Shown: piece after piece, positions 55,459-64,000 of the stretch
Numbering within the stretch: position 1 is the first letter of the stretch
How the letters are laid out: each line of letters begins with the position of its first letter
Origin: Chersky-840 sp963794615
GTDB taxonomy: Bacteria > Actinomycetota > Acidimicrobiia > Acidimicrobiales > UBA8190
Direction of reading: 5' to 3'
DNA length: 64,000 bases
Assembly: GCA_963794615.1 (NCBI GenBank)
Contig: CAWCEP010000006.1
Coordinates: 496,001 to 560,000 of the forward strand
Notes under the pieces: generated by a model
What the model saw: only the letters and a program-made list of their open reading frames with translations
Database searches by the model: none
What the model was told of the DNA's origin: nothing
Made by a program: the position numbers and the translations under genes

Positions 55459-57683
55459 CTACAGCCCGGGCTCGCCGTGAGGCGACCCGCCCGGCTCGGG
55501 GGCGCGGGTGGGACCGAGACGGCCCGGCCGCAGCGGGGGGCGCCCCGCCGGTGGGAGCGGAGCCGGGGGTGGCGGTGCTCCCGACCGACGCCGCGACGCG
55601 CCCTTCGGGGCGCACCACGACGGGTCGGAGGTGCGGCCGCGCCTCGGGCTGGCGGCGGTCCTCGGGCTGGTGGCGGTCCTCGGGCTGGTGGCCGTCCCGG
55701 GGCGGGCGCTGTCCCTGGGAAGGCGCTGTCCCTGGGAGGGACGCGGACCCCGGGACGGACCGGGAGGCGGCGCCGACCGGGTCGGGTCGCGACGCCGGCG
55801 GGTGCTCGCCCCGTGGCGCGCGGCCCGCCGCCGCCGCCGGGCCAGCTCGGCCAGGCCGCCCCCGGCGAGCACGTAGGCGCCGGCGCCGGCGACCGAGCCG
55901 AGAGCCACCCGGCCCAGGAGGACGGGCGTGGACTCGGATCCCGACACGTTGCTGCCCAGGACGGCTCCCACCACGAGCGCGGCCGTCGCCATCAGGACGT
56001 GCCCGAGCGGTCGGCCCGAGCACGTCGCCGGCCGAGGCCCTGGAAGCGGGCCCGCAGGTAGCCGAGCGAGACCACGGCGCGGCCACGGTGTAGGCGATGC
56101 TGATCGACAGCGCGATGCCCCGCACCCCGAAGTGCCCGGCCAGGGCCACGGCCAGGACGATGTTGACGCCGTTCTCGAAGGCGTAGAGCCAGAACGCCGA
56201 GCGCAGGTCCTGCACGCTCTGCAGGACGCGCACGGCGTAGAGGAAGACGCAGAACCCGGGCAGCCCGAGCGCCAGCATGGCCAGGGACTCGGCGGTGGCG
56301 GTGGTGTTGTGGGCGGCGCCGTGGCCGGCCACGAGGGCCACGAGCGGCCGGGCCAGGATGAGCTCGCCGGCGGCGGCGGGGATGACGATGGCGAGCATGG
56401 CCCGCAGCCCCGTCCCCATGCGGCGCCGGAACGCCACGAGGTCGCCCTGGGCCCAGCGGGCCGTGAGCTCGGGCGCCGTCGCGCTCATGATCGACACGGC
56501 CACGACGCCGTAGGGCAGCTGGAAGAAGATGTAGGCGTAGGTGTAGGCGCGACACCGCCCCGGCGCCCACCTTCTCGGACAGGGCCAGGACCACCACCAG
56601 GGCGAGCTGGTTGGCCAGCGACCAGCCCGAAGGTCCACCCCGACAGGCGGAGGATGGTGCGCACCGCCTCGTGGCGGAAGTCCGGCTTCCAGTGCAGCCG
56701 CAGCCCGGCCCGGCGCAGGCTCGGGATCATGAGCCCGGCCTGGGCCACGACGCCGGCCGTGGTGCCCAGGCCGAGGAGCAGCAACTGGCCCCGGTGCGGC
56801 GGCCACCCCGGCCAGCGAGGCGTGGCGCACCGTGGTGCCGAAGACGAGCAGCACGGCGATGAGCACCACGTTGTTGGCGATGGGGGTGAACATGGGCGCC
56901 CCGAACTTGCGCCGGGCGTTGAGCAGCGCCGTGCCCACGCTGATGAACCCGTAACAGGTCAGCTGCGGCACGAACAGGAACAGGAGGTCCTTCGCCACCG
57001 CCCGGCTCTGGGCCGCCTGGGCGCCGTGGTTGAGCGAGGTGGTGGCGTCGACGATGAACGGGACCGCCACCAGGAACAGCGATCGACGCCGCCGCGATCA
57101 CGATCATGGTCACGCTCACCACGGCGGAGATGGCGTCCCAGGCCTCGTCGTCGGCCCGGGCGGTGAGCCGCTGCACGAACACGGGGACGAACGTGGCCGA
57201 CAGGATCCCCCCGAGCACGATGTCGTGGACGATGTTGGGCATCGTGTTGGCGAGGTTGTAGGAGTCGGCCAGGCTCAACGTGCCCAGCGCGTAGGTGAGG
57301 GCGAAGATGCGCAGCACGCCGGTGGCGCGCGACAACGTCGTCCCCACCGCCATGACGGCCGTGGCCCGGCGCAGCCCGGTCCCCTCCCCGGCCGACGACG
57401 GTGCGCCACGACCACCTCGGCTTCTTGCGGTGTCGGTGCCCGGGGCCACGGCTGTCGAGCGCCGGGATCGTCGCAGTGTTCCCGTCCTCGTGCGCAGCCG
57501 TCGGGGCCGGCATCGCCGGGTCTCGTCGGGCATCGGGCCCGTCGGCTCCCTCGACGTCGCTCCGGTGCGCGGCTTCGGGGCCGGCCTCGTCGACGTCGCC
57601 GGTCCTCGGGCTCGGAGAAGCTCGGGCTCTCGCTCCTCGGCGGGAGCGTCCTCGGCGGGCCGGTCGTCGGCGGGCCCGGTCAC
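55459..57683 (-). CDS. murJ: Lipid II flippase MurJ (multiple frameshifts)
   Basis: A MurJ/MviN protein. The GTG start overlaps the DUF6049 stop. A hydrophilic N-terminal extension precedes the first conserved helices (AVMAVGTTLSRATGVLRIFA; DSYNLANTMPNIVHDIVLGG; LSATFVPVFVQRL). Later pieces are LLFLFVPQLTCYGFISVGTA, LNARRKFGAPMFTPIANNVV, YTYAYIFFQLPYGVVAVSIM, and a C-terminal pair of helices followed by a repeat-rich basic tail. Frames change near 57085, 56800, 56615, 56550, 56080 and 56000. It is essential for wall synthesis; in mycobacteria the C-terminal extension is a pseudokinase, which is missing here. Confidence 0.88.
55641..55737. repeat. Short tandem repeats in the murJ 3' end
   Basis: Two exact 18-base units gcggtcctcgggctggtg (55655-55672, 55673-55690) follow a partial copy at 55641. 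A second array has period 17, with ggcgctgtccctggga at 55705-55720 and 55722-55737. They encode the low-complexity tail of MurJ. Confidence 0.85.
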
Positions 57684-59996
57684 GCCGCCGTTCCCTTGGC
57701 GCGGGTCACGGTGTGGGCGCCCCGGCGGCTCTTGCCGCGCCACAGCGTCCGTCCCCACCAGAAGCAACAGGACGAGGACGGCGCCGACCGAGAGCGCGAT
57801 GGCCACGGCCGAGGTCGACAGCGATCGCACCGTGAGCTGGCCGCCGGCCAGGACGAGGTTCCCGTGCGGGCTCTCGCAGCGCCACGCGCGATCTGGAAGT
57901 CCCCCGAGGCCCGCGACCGACATGTCGACGTAGACGGCATTGGTGGCGTGGTCGAGCGTGCACAGCGCCGAGAAGCTGGACCGCCCTGCCGAGCTCTGCA
58001 CCTCCGGGGCCTGGCAGATGGCCCCGGCCACCTGGGGTACGGGCCATGGGGAACCGGAGCTTGTCGCTCGTGAGCCGCACCACCACGGTCACGGGATACG
58101 ACGTGTTGCGCAGCAGCGTGATGGGCACGCTGGCGGTGCCGGCGGTGAGCCGGATGGTGTCGGAGCGCACCGACAGGCCCCGCAGATGGGCGTTCGAGGG
58201 CGGCCTCGAACCCGGCCAACGCCGCCTGCTGTTGGCGGGTCGACAACAGGCTCGACTCCGCCGCCAGGAGGAGGTCGCCGGTGGACTGGGCCACTGCGGT
58301 GCCTCCGCCGGGCTGCCCGCCACCGCGCTGGCGAACCCGATCTGGCGGGCCCGCGCGCCGCGCCGCACGGCGCGGGCACGGGCACCGACGTCGACGGCGG
58401 TGGTCGTCACGACGTGGCGCGACGTGGCTTCGTTGTCGGCGCCGACGGGCACCTGCGCGAAGAGCTGGTCGAGGGTGACCGGCTGGATGATGGGGTCTCC
58501 CTGCGAGGCCCGACAGGAGGGTGGAGACGAAGGCGGGGCTCGGGGGCCCACGCCGCCGGCGCGACGGCCACCACGCCCCGCGGCGCGGGCGTGCCCCCCG
58601 GGCCCAGGAGATTGGGCACTTCGTAGTAGATGAGCGACGCCTCGGCCGACAGCTGGACGGCGGCGAGCGCCGCGTCCGACGCCCTTGCCCGCGACCAGGC
58701 GGGCGCCGAGCCCGGCGTCGGACACCATCGCCGTCGGTGGCGCCGACCCGGTCGTCGGCGCCGCCGTCCCGGGGGCGGGCGACAGGGTGAAGGGCTGGGT
58801 CACGGTGAGCGGGCCCGTCGGTCCCGACACCGAGCCCGGGGGCACGACCAAGTGCCCGTAGTCCGGCGCCAGCTCGTCGACGGCCGCCTGGTCGAGCGGC
58901 GGTCGGTGGCCACCCACGTGCCCTTGGTGGCGTGGACGCCGACGGTGGCCGACGCCAGGACCGCCGATGCCCCGCCGGAGCTGCGCGCCGAGCTCCCCGG
59001 CCAGCCCGCCGCCACGAGGGCGCCGGCGTCGACGGGCACGAAGGGCCCCGACAGGGTCTGGCGGACCGAGGACGCCGCCAGGGTGGCGACCTCCGCGACG
59101 GTGTGGCCGTGGCCCGAGTCGGCCAGGCTGGCCGAGCGTGGCGGGGTCGGGCGCCAGGGTGACCGGCACGGCCGGTGCGGTCCCGACGGCACCGATCATC
59201 CCCTCGAGGGTGCTCAGCGCGGCCGGGCTCGCGGCGGGGACACGGCCCGCACTGCCTCGGCGACGGGTGGGGCCAGCCCCAGCGGCACGACGAGCGCCAA
59301 CCGCAGCGGTGCGCTGGTCGACGCCGGGTCGTCGTAGACGAGATAGGTGATGAGCTGCGCCCCCGACGTGCCCGAGCCCGAGTCGGTGAGGGTGACCTTG
59401 ACGGGGTACACGTTGGCGCAACTCCCGAGCTGACACCCCAGATCCGCCGTCCAGTTGCCGGTTCCCGTCGGTGTGGTGTCGCCGTCGACGGGGATGGTCA
59501 CGGTCGTCACGCCTTGGGCGGTGGTGCTGAACCCGGTGAGCGGGATCGATGGCGATCGCGCCGTCACCGAGCCCAGGTCGCGGCCGCTGAGCGTCTCGTC
59601 GAACCCCGAGCGGGTCGTGAGGGGGTGGTACACGGTGAACGAGAGCTTCAGGTCGCCCCGGGGTGCGCTGCTGCGGATCCGCAGCCCCATGGTCAGGTCC
59701 TGATTGGAAGCGGCGGCGCCCACCCACGGCGACTGGCTCACGAGGGTGATGTGGTCCGATGACCGTGGCGCCGCGCTCGCCGCCCCGGGAGTCAACAAGG
59801 CGGGGAGAACGGTGACGGCGGAGAGGATTGATATTCCTGCGCTGAGCAGGATTACGGCCACCCGCCGTGATATCAGGCGCGAGGAGTCGGGATCGCACGT
59901 GTCGGGAGTGCGGTCACCGCCGCGTGCGGGGGCGATGCTCGCCTCGGTCCGGTCCACCTCGGCGTCGCAGCCTAGGGCAGCGGCCGCACCCACCAA
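57680..59996 (-). CDS. DUF6049 family secreted/membrane-anchored protein (many frameshifts)
   Basis: The N-terminus is a signal-anchor (RRVAVILLSAGISILSAVTV) followed by exported beta-rich sequence (LRIRSSAPRGDLKLSFTVYH; VTTVTIPVDGDTTPTGTGNW). Later segments include GPFVPVDAGALVAAGWPGS, NEATSRHVVTTTAVDVGAR, SVRSDTIRLTAGTASVPITL, and a C-terminal anchor AVAIALSVGAVLVLLLLVG with a basic end. The ending GKSRRGAHTVTRAKGTAA overlaps the murJ GTG. This family always sits beside murJ in actinobacteria; its function is unknown. The frame changes at least eight times between 57.7 and 59.23 kb. Start is TTG 59996 or GTG 59993. Confidence 0.8.
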
Positions 59997-60038
59997 GGTT
60001 CCCGTCGACGGAGATGGGCGCGCCGGGTCGCGCCCGCG

Positions 60039-60680
60039 CTAGATCCCGAAACCGGCGGCCCGCACCACGGCGACGGCCTCGGGATCGCCCCCCAACGCCA
60101 CATGGGCGGCGTCGCCGCGCCCGGACAGGAAGAGGACGATCTCGGTGGCGGCACCCGTCAGCGTGGCGACCGAAGATCCGGGGCGGGCGTGGACCACCTC
60201 GCCGTCGGGCCGTACGAGATCGATGCCGACCGTCTTGACGGGCCGGGTCATGAACTTGGCCGACCGGTGCAGCATGCGCCACAGCGCGTCCTCGATCCGG
60301 TCGGCCTCGGGCCCGGTGCGCTCGGTGGTGTCCCCGCCGCCGCGTCGGACGTCCTCGTGATGCACGAAGTACTCGGTCAGGTTCATCACGTTGTCGAAGG
60401 GCCGGAGGACCGGGGGTGGTCCGCGCCGCACCAGGGCCACGAGCTCGGGATAGGAGTGGGTCTGTTTGGCGCGCGCCAGGATCCGCGCCGTCAGGCGCGC
60501 CGGCGCGCCGCCCATGACGAGACCCGGCCCCGACAACGGCTTGCGCTCGCGGATGACGAGATGAGCGGCGAGGTCGTAGGTGGCCCAGCCTTCGCACAAC
60601 GTGGGGGCGTCGGGGCCCACCTTTTCGAAGAGATCACACAGCGCGGCCCGTTCGGCTTGCTGGGGGGCGAGCGTGGCCAT
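60039..60680 (-). CDS. TIGR03085 family (DinB/MDMPI-like) metal-binding protein
   Basis: A 213-residue protein of the mycothiol-dependent maleylpyruvate isomerase/DinB four-helix class. LAPQQAERAALCDLFEKVGP leads into CEGWATYDLAAHLVIRERKP (first metal His), VMNLTEYFVHHEDVRRG (the HHED pair), and a C-terminal beta domain (VATLTGAATEIVLFLSGRGD). Members are presumed thiol transferases or metal-binding enzymes. ATG 60680 has no ribosome site, but TAGCGT lies eight bases upstream, as in leaderless transcripts. It diverges from pcnA. Confidence 0.85.
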   Translation of the reverse strand: MATLAPQQAERAALCDLFEKVGPDAPTLCEGWATYDLAAHLVIRERKPLSGPGLVMGGAPARLTARILARAKQTHSYPELVALVRRGPPPVLRPFDNVMNLTEYFVHHEDVRRGGGDTTERTGPEADRIEDALWRMLHRSAKFMTRPVKTVGIDLVRPDGEVVHARPGSSVATLTGAATEIVLFLSGRGDAAHVALGGDPEAVAVVRAAGFGI

Positions 60681-60688
60681 TGCGCCGG

Positions 60689-60740
60689 ACGCTACGACCA
60701 CACCGGAGCGCGGTCAACGCCGCACTACCCTCGACGCCGG
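60689..60740. promoter_or_regulatory. Divergent, probably leaderless promoters
   Basis: Leftwards, TAGCGT (complement of 60689-60694) stands eight bases before ATG 60680. Rightwards, TACCCT (60726-60731) stands eight bases before GTG 60740. Both fit TANNNT, neither gene has a Shine-Dalgarno, so transcription probably starts at or within a base or two of each start codon. Confidence 0.5.
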
Positions 60741-62170
60741 TGATCCCCGAGCGCTTCCAGCCCCTGGTCCAGGCCACCACCGAGTTGGCACGCCGGTTCG
60801 ACGAGGCCGATCGACGTCTCTACGTCGTGGGGGGGCCGGTGCGCGACGCCTTCGCCGGTGACAGCGCCCCAGCGGGTCGCAGCGACCTCGACCTGACCAC
60901 CGACGCGCTCCCGGATGAGGTGGAGCAGCTCGTGAAGGGCTGGGCCGACGCGGTGTGGCTCCAGGGCAAGCGCTTCGGGACCATCGGGCTCCGCCGGGGC
61001 GACCAGGTCTACGAGATCACCACCCACCGCGCCGAGGTGTACGTGCCCGACTCGCGCAAGCCCGAGGTGTCCTTCGGCACCTCCATCGAGGTCGACCTGT
61101 CGCGTCGCGACTTCACCGTGAACGCCATGGCCCTGCGTCTCCCCGATCTCGAGCTCGTGGACCCCTACGAGGGGCTCGCCGATCTCGCCGCGCACCGCCT
61201 GCGCACGCCGTTGCGACCCGAGGTCTCCTTCGGCGACGACCCGCTGCGGATGTTGCGGGCGGCGCGCTTCATGGCGGGCTTCGGCCTCGAGCCCGTTCCC
61301 GAGATCCCTCTCGCCATCAAGGCCATGCACGACCGCCTGTCGATCGTCTCGGCGGAGCGCATCCGCGACGAGCTCGACAAGCTGGTGGTGATCGACAAAC
61401 CGTCGCCGGGCCTGTGGTTCATCGTCGAGACCGGACTGGCGGGCGAGTTCCTGCCCGAGCTGCCCGGCCTGGCCCTCGAGCAGGACCCCATCCATCGCCA
61501 CAAGGACGTCCTCGCCCACACCTTGGCGGTGGTGGACAAGACGAGCCCCGACCGGCTCCTGCGCCTCGCCGCGCTGCTCCACGACATCGGCAAGCCCCGC
61601 ACGCGGGCCTTCGGCCCCGGTGGGGTGACGTTCCATCATCACGAGGTGGTGGGGGCCCGGATGACCCGGGACCGGCTCACCGCCCTGCGCTACCCGCACG
61701 AGGACATCCAGATCGTCACCAAGCTCGTCGAGCTGCACCTGCGCTTCCACACCTACCGGCTGGGGTGGACCGATCGCGCCGTGCGCCGCTACGTGCGCGA
61801 CGCCGGACCGTTGCTCGACCGCCTGAACGAGCTCACCCGCTCGGACTGCACCACCCGCAACGCGGCCCGGGCCCGCGCCCTCGAACGGCGCATGGACGAG
61901 CTCGAACGGCGCATCGTCGAGTTGGCCGAGCAGGAGGAGCTCCAGGCCCTGCGCCCCGAGCTCGACGGCCGTCAGGTCATGGAGCACCTCGGCGTGCCCC
62001 CGGGCCCCGTAGTGGGCCAGGCCCTCGACTTCCTGATGGAACTGCGCCTCGACGAGGGGCCCGTGGGCGAGGACGAGGCCTATCGGCGCCTCGACGCTTG
62101 GTGGGAGAGGCGCGCGCGGGCCGAGCCGTCAACCGGGCCCGCGCCCCGGGCCCCTCAGTCCTCGGGGTAG
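60740..62170 (+). CDS. pcnA: CCA tRNA nucleotidyltransferase
   Basis: A 476-residue class II nucleotidyltransferase that adds or repairs the tRNA 3' CCA. LYVVGGPVRDAFAGD is the nucleotide loop, RSDLDLTTDALPDE carries the catalytic Asp pair, RRDFTVNAMALRL and DPLRMLRAARFMAGFGLEP follow, then an HD domain (LRLAALLHDIGKPRT, FHHHEVVGARM). The HD domain is usual in actinobacterial forms. Since tRNA-Ile here lacks encoded CCA, the enzyme is needed for synthesis. GTG 60740 is preferred over an in-frame ATG at 60680. Its end overlaps ino1 by 16 bases, convergently. Confidence 0.94.
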   Translation: MIPERFQPLVQATTELARRFDEADRRLYVVGGPVRDAFAGDSAPAGRSDLDLTTDALPDEVEQLVKGWADAVWLQGKRFGTIGLRRGDQVYEITTHRAEVYVPDSRKPEVSFGTSIEVDLSRRDFTVNAMALRLPDLELVDPYEGLADLAAHRLRTPLRPEVSFGDDPLRMLRAARFMAGFGLEPVPEIPLAIKAMHDRLSIVSAERIRDELDKLVVIDKPSPGLWFIVETGLAGEFLPELPGLALEQDPIHRHKDVLAHTLAVVDKTSPDRLLRLAALLHDIGKPRTRAFGPGGVTFHHHEVVGARMTRDRLTALRYPHEDIQIVTKLVELHLRFHTYRLGWTDRAVRRYVRDAGPLLDRLNELTRSDCTTRNAARARALERRMDELERRIVELAEQEELQALRPELDGRQVMEHLGVPPGPVVGQALDFLMELRLDEGPVGEDEAYRRLDAWWERRARAEPSTGPAPRAPQSSG

Positions 62171-63252
62171 ACGGGGCTGTCCTCGCCGGCCGCGAAGGCC
62201 TCGACGAGACGGTAGGCCTCGTCGTCGTGGTACTGCACCGGCGGTGACTTCATGAAGTACGCCGAGGGCCCCACGAGCGGTCCGCCCACGCCGCGGTCGA
62301 GGGCGACCTTGGCGCAGCGCACGGCGTCGATGATCACGCCGGCCGAGTTGGGCGAGTCCCATACCTCGAGCTTGAGCTCCAGGTTGATGGGGACGTCGCC
62401 GAAGTTGCGGCCCTCCATCCGGATGTACGCCCACTTGCGGTCGTTGAGCCAGGGCACGTGGTCCGAGGGCCCGATGTGGACGTCGTCGGCGTCGAGGACG
62501 AAGTTCTCGACCTGGCTCGTGACGGCCTGGGTCTTGGAGATCTTCTTGGACTCGAGGCGCTGGCGTTCGAGCATGTTCTTGAAGTCCATGTTGCCGCCGA
62601 AGTTGAGCTGGTAGGTGCGGTCGAGGGCGAGGCCCCGGTCCTCGAACAACCGGGTCAGCACTCGGTGCACGATGGTGGAGCCGACCTGGCTCTTGATGTC
62701 GTCACCGATGATGGGCACGCCCGCGTCGCGGAACTTGCGCGCCCACGTCGGGTCGCTGGCGATGAACACCGGGATGGCGTTCACGAAGGCGACGCCGGCG
62801 TCGAGACAGGCCTGGGCGTAGTGGCGCTGGGCCTCCTCGGACCCGACGGGCAGGTAGCTGACGAGGACGTCGGCCCGCGCCTCGCGTAGCGCCGCGGCCA
62901 CGTCGACGGCCTCGGCCGGTGACTCGTCGACGATGTCGCGGTAGTAGGTCCCGAGGCCGTCGAAGGTCGGGCCCCGCTGCACGGTCACGTCGAGATGGCC
63001 CACCGTGGCGAACTTGATGGTGTTGTTGTGGCCACCGAGGATCGCCTTGGACAGGTCCACGCCCACCTTGGCGGCGTCGACGTCGAAGGCGGCGACGAAC
63101 TCGACGTCGCCTACGTGGTAGCCGCCCAAGGTGACGTGCATCAGCCCGGGCACGATGTCCTCGGGGTTGGCGTCGCGGTAGTACTCGACGCCCTGGACGA
63201 GCGAGCTGGCGCAGTTGCCCACGCCCGCGATCGCGACCCGTACCGTGCTCAT
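62155..63252 (-). CDS. ino1: Inositol-1-phosphate (myo-inositol-3-phosphate) synthase
   Basis: A 365-residue NAD-dependent synthase that turns glucose 6-phosphate into inositol phosphate, the first step to phosphatidylinositol and mycothiol. VRVAIAGVGNCASSLVQGVE is the NAD loop; other motifs are DVLVSYLPVGSEEAQRHYAQ, GVPIIGDDIKSQVGSTIVHR, LNFGGNMDFKNMLERQRLESKK split across two strands, and LKLEVWDSPNSAGVIIDAVR. All catalytic Lys/Asp segments are present. Its start overlaps the padR stop (ATGA), the same pairing as in mycobacteria. Confidence 0.96.
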   Translation of the reverse strand: MSTVRVAIAGVGNCASSLVQGVEYYRDANPEDIVPGLMHVTLGGYHVGDVEFVAAFDVDAAKVGVDLSKAILGGHNNTIKFATVGHLDVTVQRGPTFDGLGTYYRDIVDESPAEAVDVAAALREARADVLVSYLPVGSEEAQRHYAQACLDAGVAFVNAIPVFIASDPTWARKFRDAGVPIIGDDIKSQVGSTIVHRVLTRLFEDRGLALDRTYQLNFGGNMDFKNMLERQRLESKKISKTQAVTSQVENFVLDADDVHIGPSDHVPWLNDRKWAYIRMEGRNFGDVPINLELKLEVWDSPNSAGVIIDAVRCAKVALDRGVGGPLVGPSAYFMKSPPVQYHDDEAYRLVEAFAAGEDSPVYPED

Positions 63253-63932
63253 GTGGTGTCTCCCTCTTCCGAAACGGTGTGAACGGTCTTGCCGACCAGC
63301 GCCGGTCCCGCTGTCCCCGGTGCGGCGCCGTCGCGGGCGCGCTCGGCTTCGATGAGCCGGTCGAGCCAGGCGATGTCACGCTCGGTGGACTCAGTGGTGT
63401 GCTCCATGAGCGAACGGGCGTAGGTATCGAGACGCCCCTCGGCGGCACGGGCCGCGGCCCGTGCCTCGGCCAGGCGCTGGAAGAGCTGGCCCCGACGACG
63501 CTCGAGGAGCCGCAGGCGGGCGTGGGGGGGGAGGTAGCGGGCGAAGGCCAGGCGCAGGCTGAAGTTGCGGGCGTCGTCGTTGCCGCCGGCCTGGTCGCTG
63601 TGGAGGAGCTCGGCGAACTGACGGCGCCCCTCGTCGGTGATCTCGTACACCTTGCGGCTCCGGCGCCCGAGGCCCGCGCCCGAGCGCCGGGCCCGGAGGG
63701 CGGCTCGCTCGCCGCTCAACGACCCCGTCATGGGCACCGGCACCGACGCGCTGCGTCCCTCGTCCTCGGTGGCCCGCACCGCCCCCGACCGCTCGAGTCG
63801 GGACAGGGCCGGGTACAGCGACCCGAACGACACGTTGGAGAGCTGGCCCAGCTCGTCGCGCAGGCGCTTGCGGATCTCGTAGCCGTGCATGGCCTGGCCC
63901 TCGAGCAGTCCCAGGATGGCGAGCTCCAGCAT
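63249..63932 (-). CDS. PadR family transcriptional regulator
   Basis: A 227-residue PadR-type regulator. The winged helix opens with LELAILGLLEGQAMHGYEI and KRLRDELGQLSNVSFGSLYPALSRLERSGAV, with the wing interrupted by an insert of about 35 residues (SASVPVPMTGSLSGERAALR), then KVYEITDEGRRQFAELL and a long coiled C-terminal dimerisation domain. It is translationally coupled to ino1 and probably regulates it. The 68 bases to the window end show no feature. Confidence 0.93.
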   Translation of the reverse strand: MLELAILGLLEGQAMHGYEIRKRLRDELGQLSNVSFGSLYPALSRLERSGAVRATEDEGRSASVPVPMTGSLSGERAALRARRSGAGLGRRSRKVYEITDEGRRQFAELLHSDQAGGNDDARNFSLRLAFARYLPPHARLRLLERRRGQLFQRLAEARAAARAAEGRLDTYARSLMEHTTESTERDIAWLDRLIEAERARDGAAPGTAGPALVGKTVHTVSEEGDTT

Positions 63933-64000
63933 CAGCGGACCCCCCGGGGGGGTCGCCGGCAGCCTGCTCCAGGCACGGACGTCGAGGTCAGATGCATCGT

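Overview
This window looks like the chromosomal replication-origin region of a high-GC actinobacterium. An Acidimicrobiia-like lineage is my inference, not something the sequence proves. Genes pack with ATGA/GTGA overlaps and GTG starts are common. From about 35.5 to 63.9 kb the gene order matches the origin neighbourhood I know from Mycobacterium tuberculosis: gyrA-gyrB-DUF721-recF-dnaN-oriC-dnaA-rpmH-rnpA-yidD-yidC-jag-rsmG-parA-parB-amidase-trxA-trxB-murJ-DUF6049-pcnA. It is followed by the ino1-padR pair and has tRNA-Ile on the far side of gyrA.

Layout. 0-11.3 kb: a catabolic/acyl-CoA region. It holds an ABM-fold protein with a type-II lumazine synthase behind a KstR-like box, a DUF2889 protein, a lipid-transfer-type thiolase, a winged-helix regulator, an aldehyde dehydrogenase with an acyl-CoA synthetase, an amidohydrolase, a second thiolase-like protein, and a P450 with its ferredoxin. 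Several promoters share a CCTGAC-N6-GTCAGG palindrome, so the genes probably form one regulon. 11.6-16 kb: a RodZ-like protein, a small unknown protein and a GGDEF-EAL c-di-GMP enzyme. 16.3-21.4 kb: a compact Pel-like exopolysaccharide operon (helical-repeat protein, PelF-type glycosyltransferase, PelG-like membrane protein, secreted lectin-like protein). 21.4-24.2 kb: three lower-GC genes (Cys-less redoxin, duplicated VOC protein, NADP-binding reductase), bounded by the end of the secreted-protein gene and a decayed second copy of that end, so apparently an insertion. 24.2-30.5 kb: a TPR-SLOG-cyclase gene, then an amidohydrolase/SDR/Baeyer-Villiger monooxygenase operon. 30.5-35.5 kb: tRNA-Ile, a TIR-WD40 membrane protein, VKOR and a second P450. 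35.5-51.5 kb: the origin core, with leftward (gyrA to dnaA) and rightward (rpmH to parB) arms around a DnaA-box-rich oriC. 51.7-60.7 kb: a long leftward cell-envelope/thioredoxin operon. 60.7-64 kb: pcnA, ino1 and padR.

Sequence quality matters here. Single-base frameshifts, mostly in G/C runs, break genes that must be intact (gyrA, gyrB, dnaA, yidC, trxB, murJ). They are dense at 52-59.2 kb and nearly absent elsewhere. I treat them as sequencing or assembly errors and annotate each such gene as one interrupted CDS.
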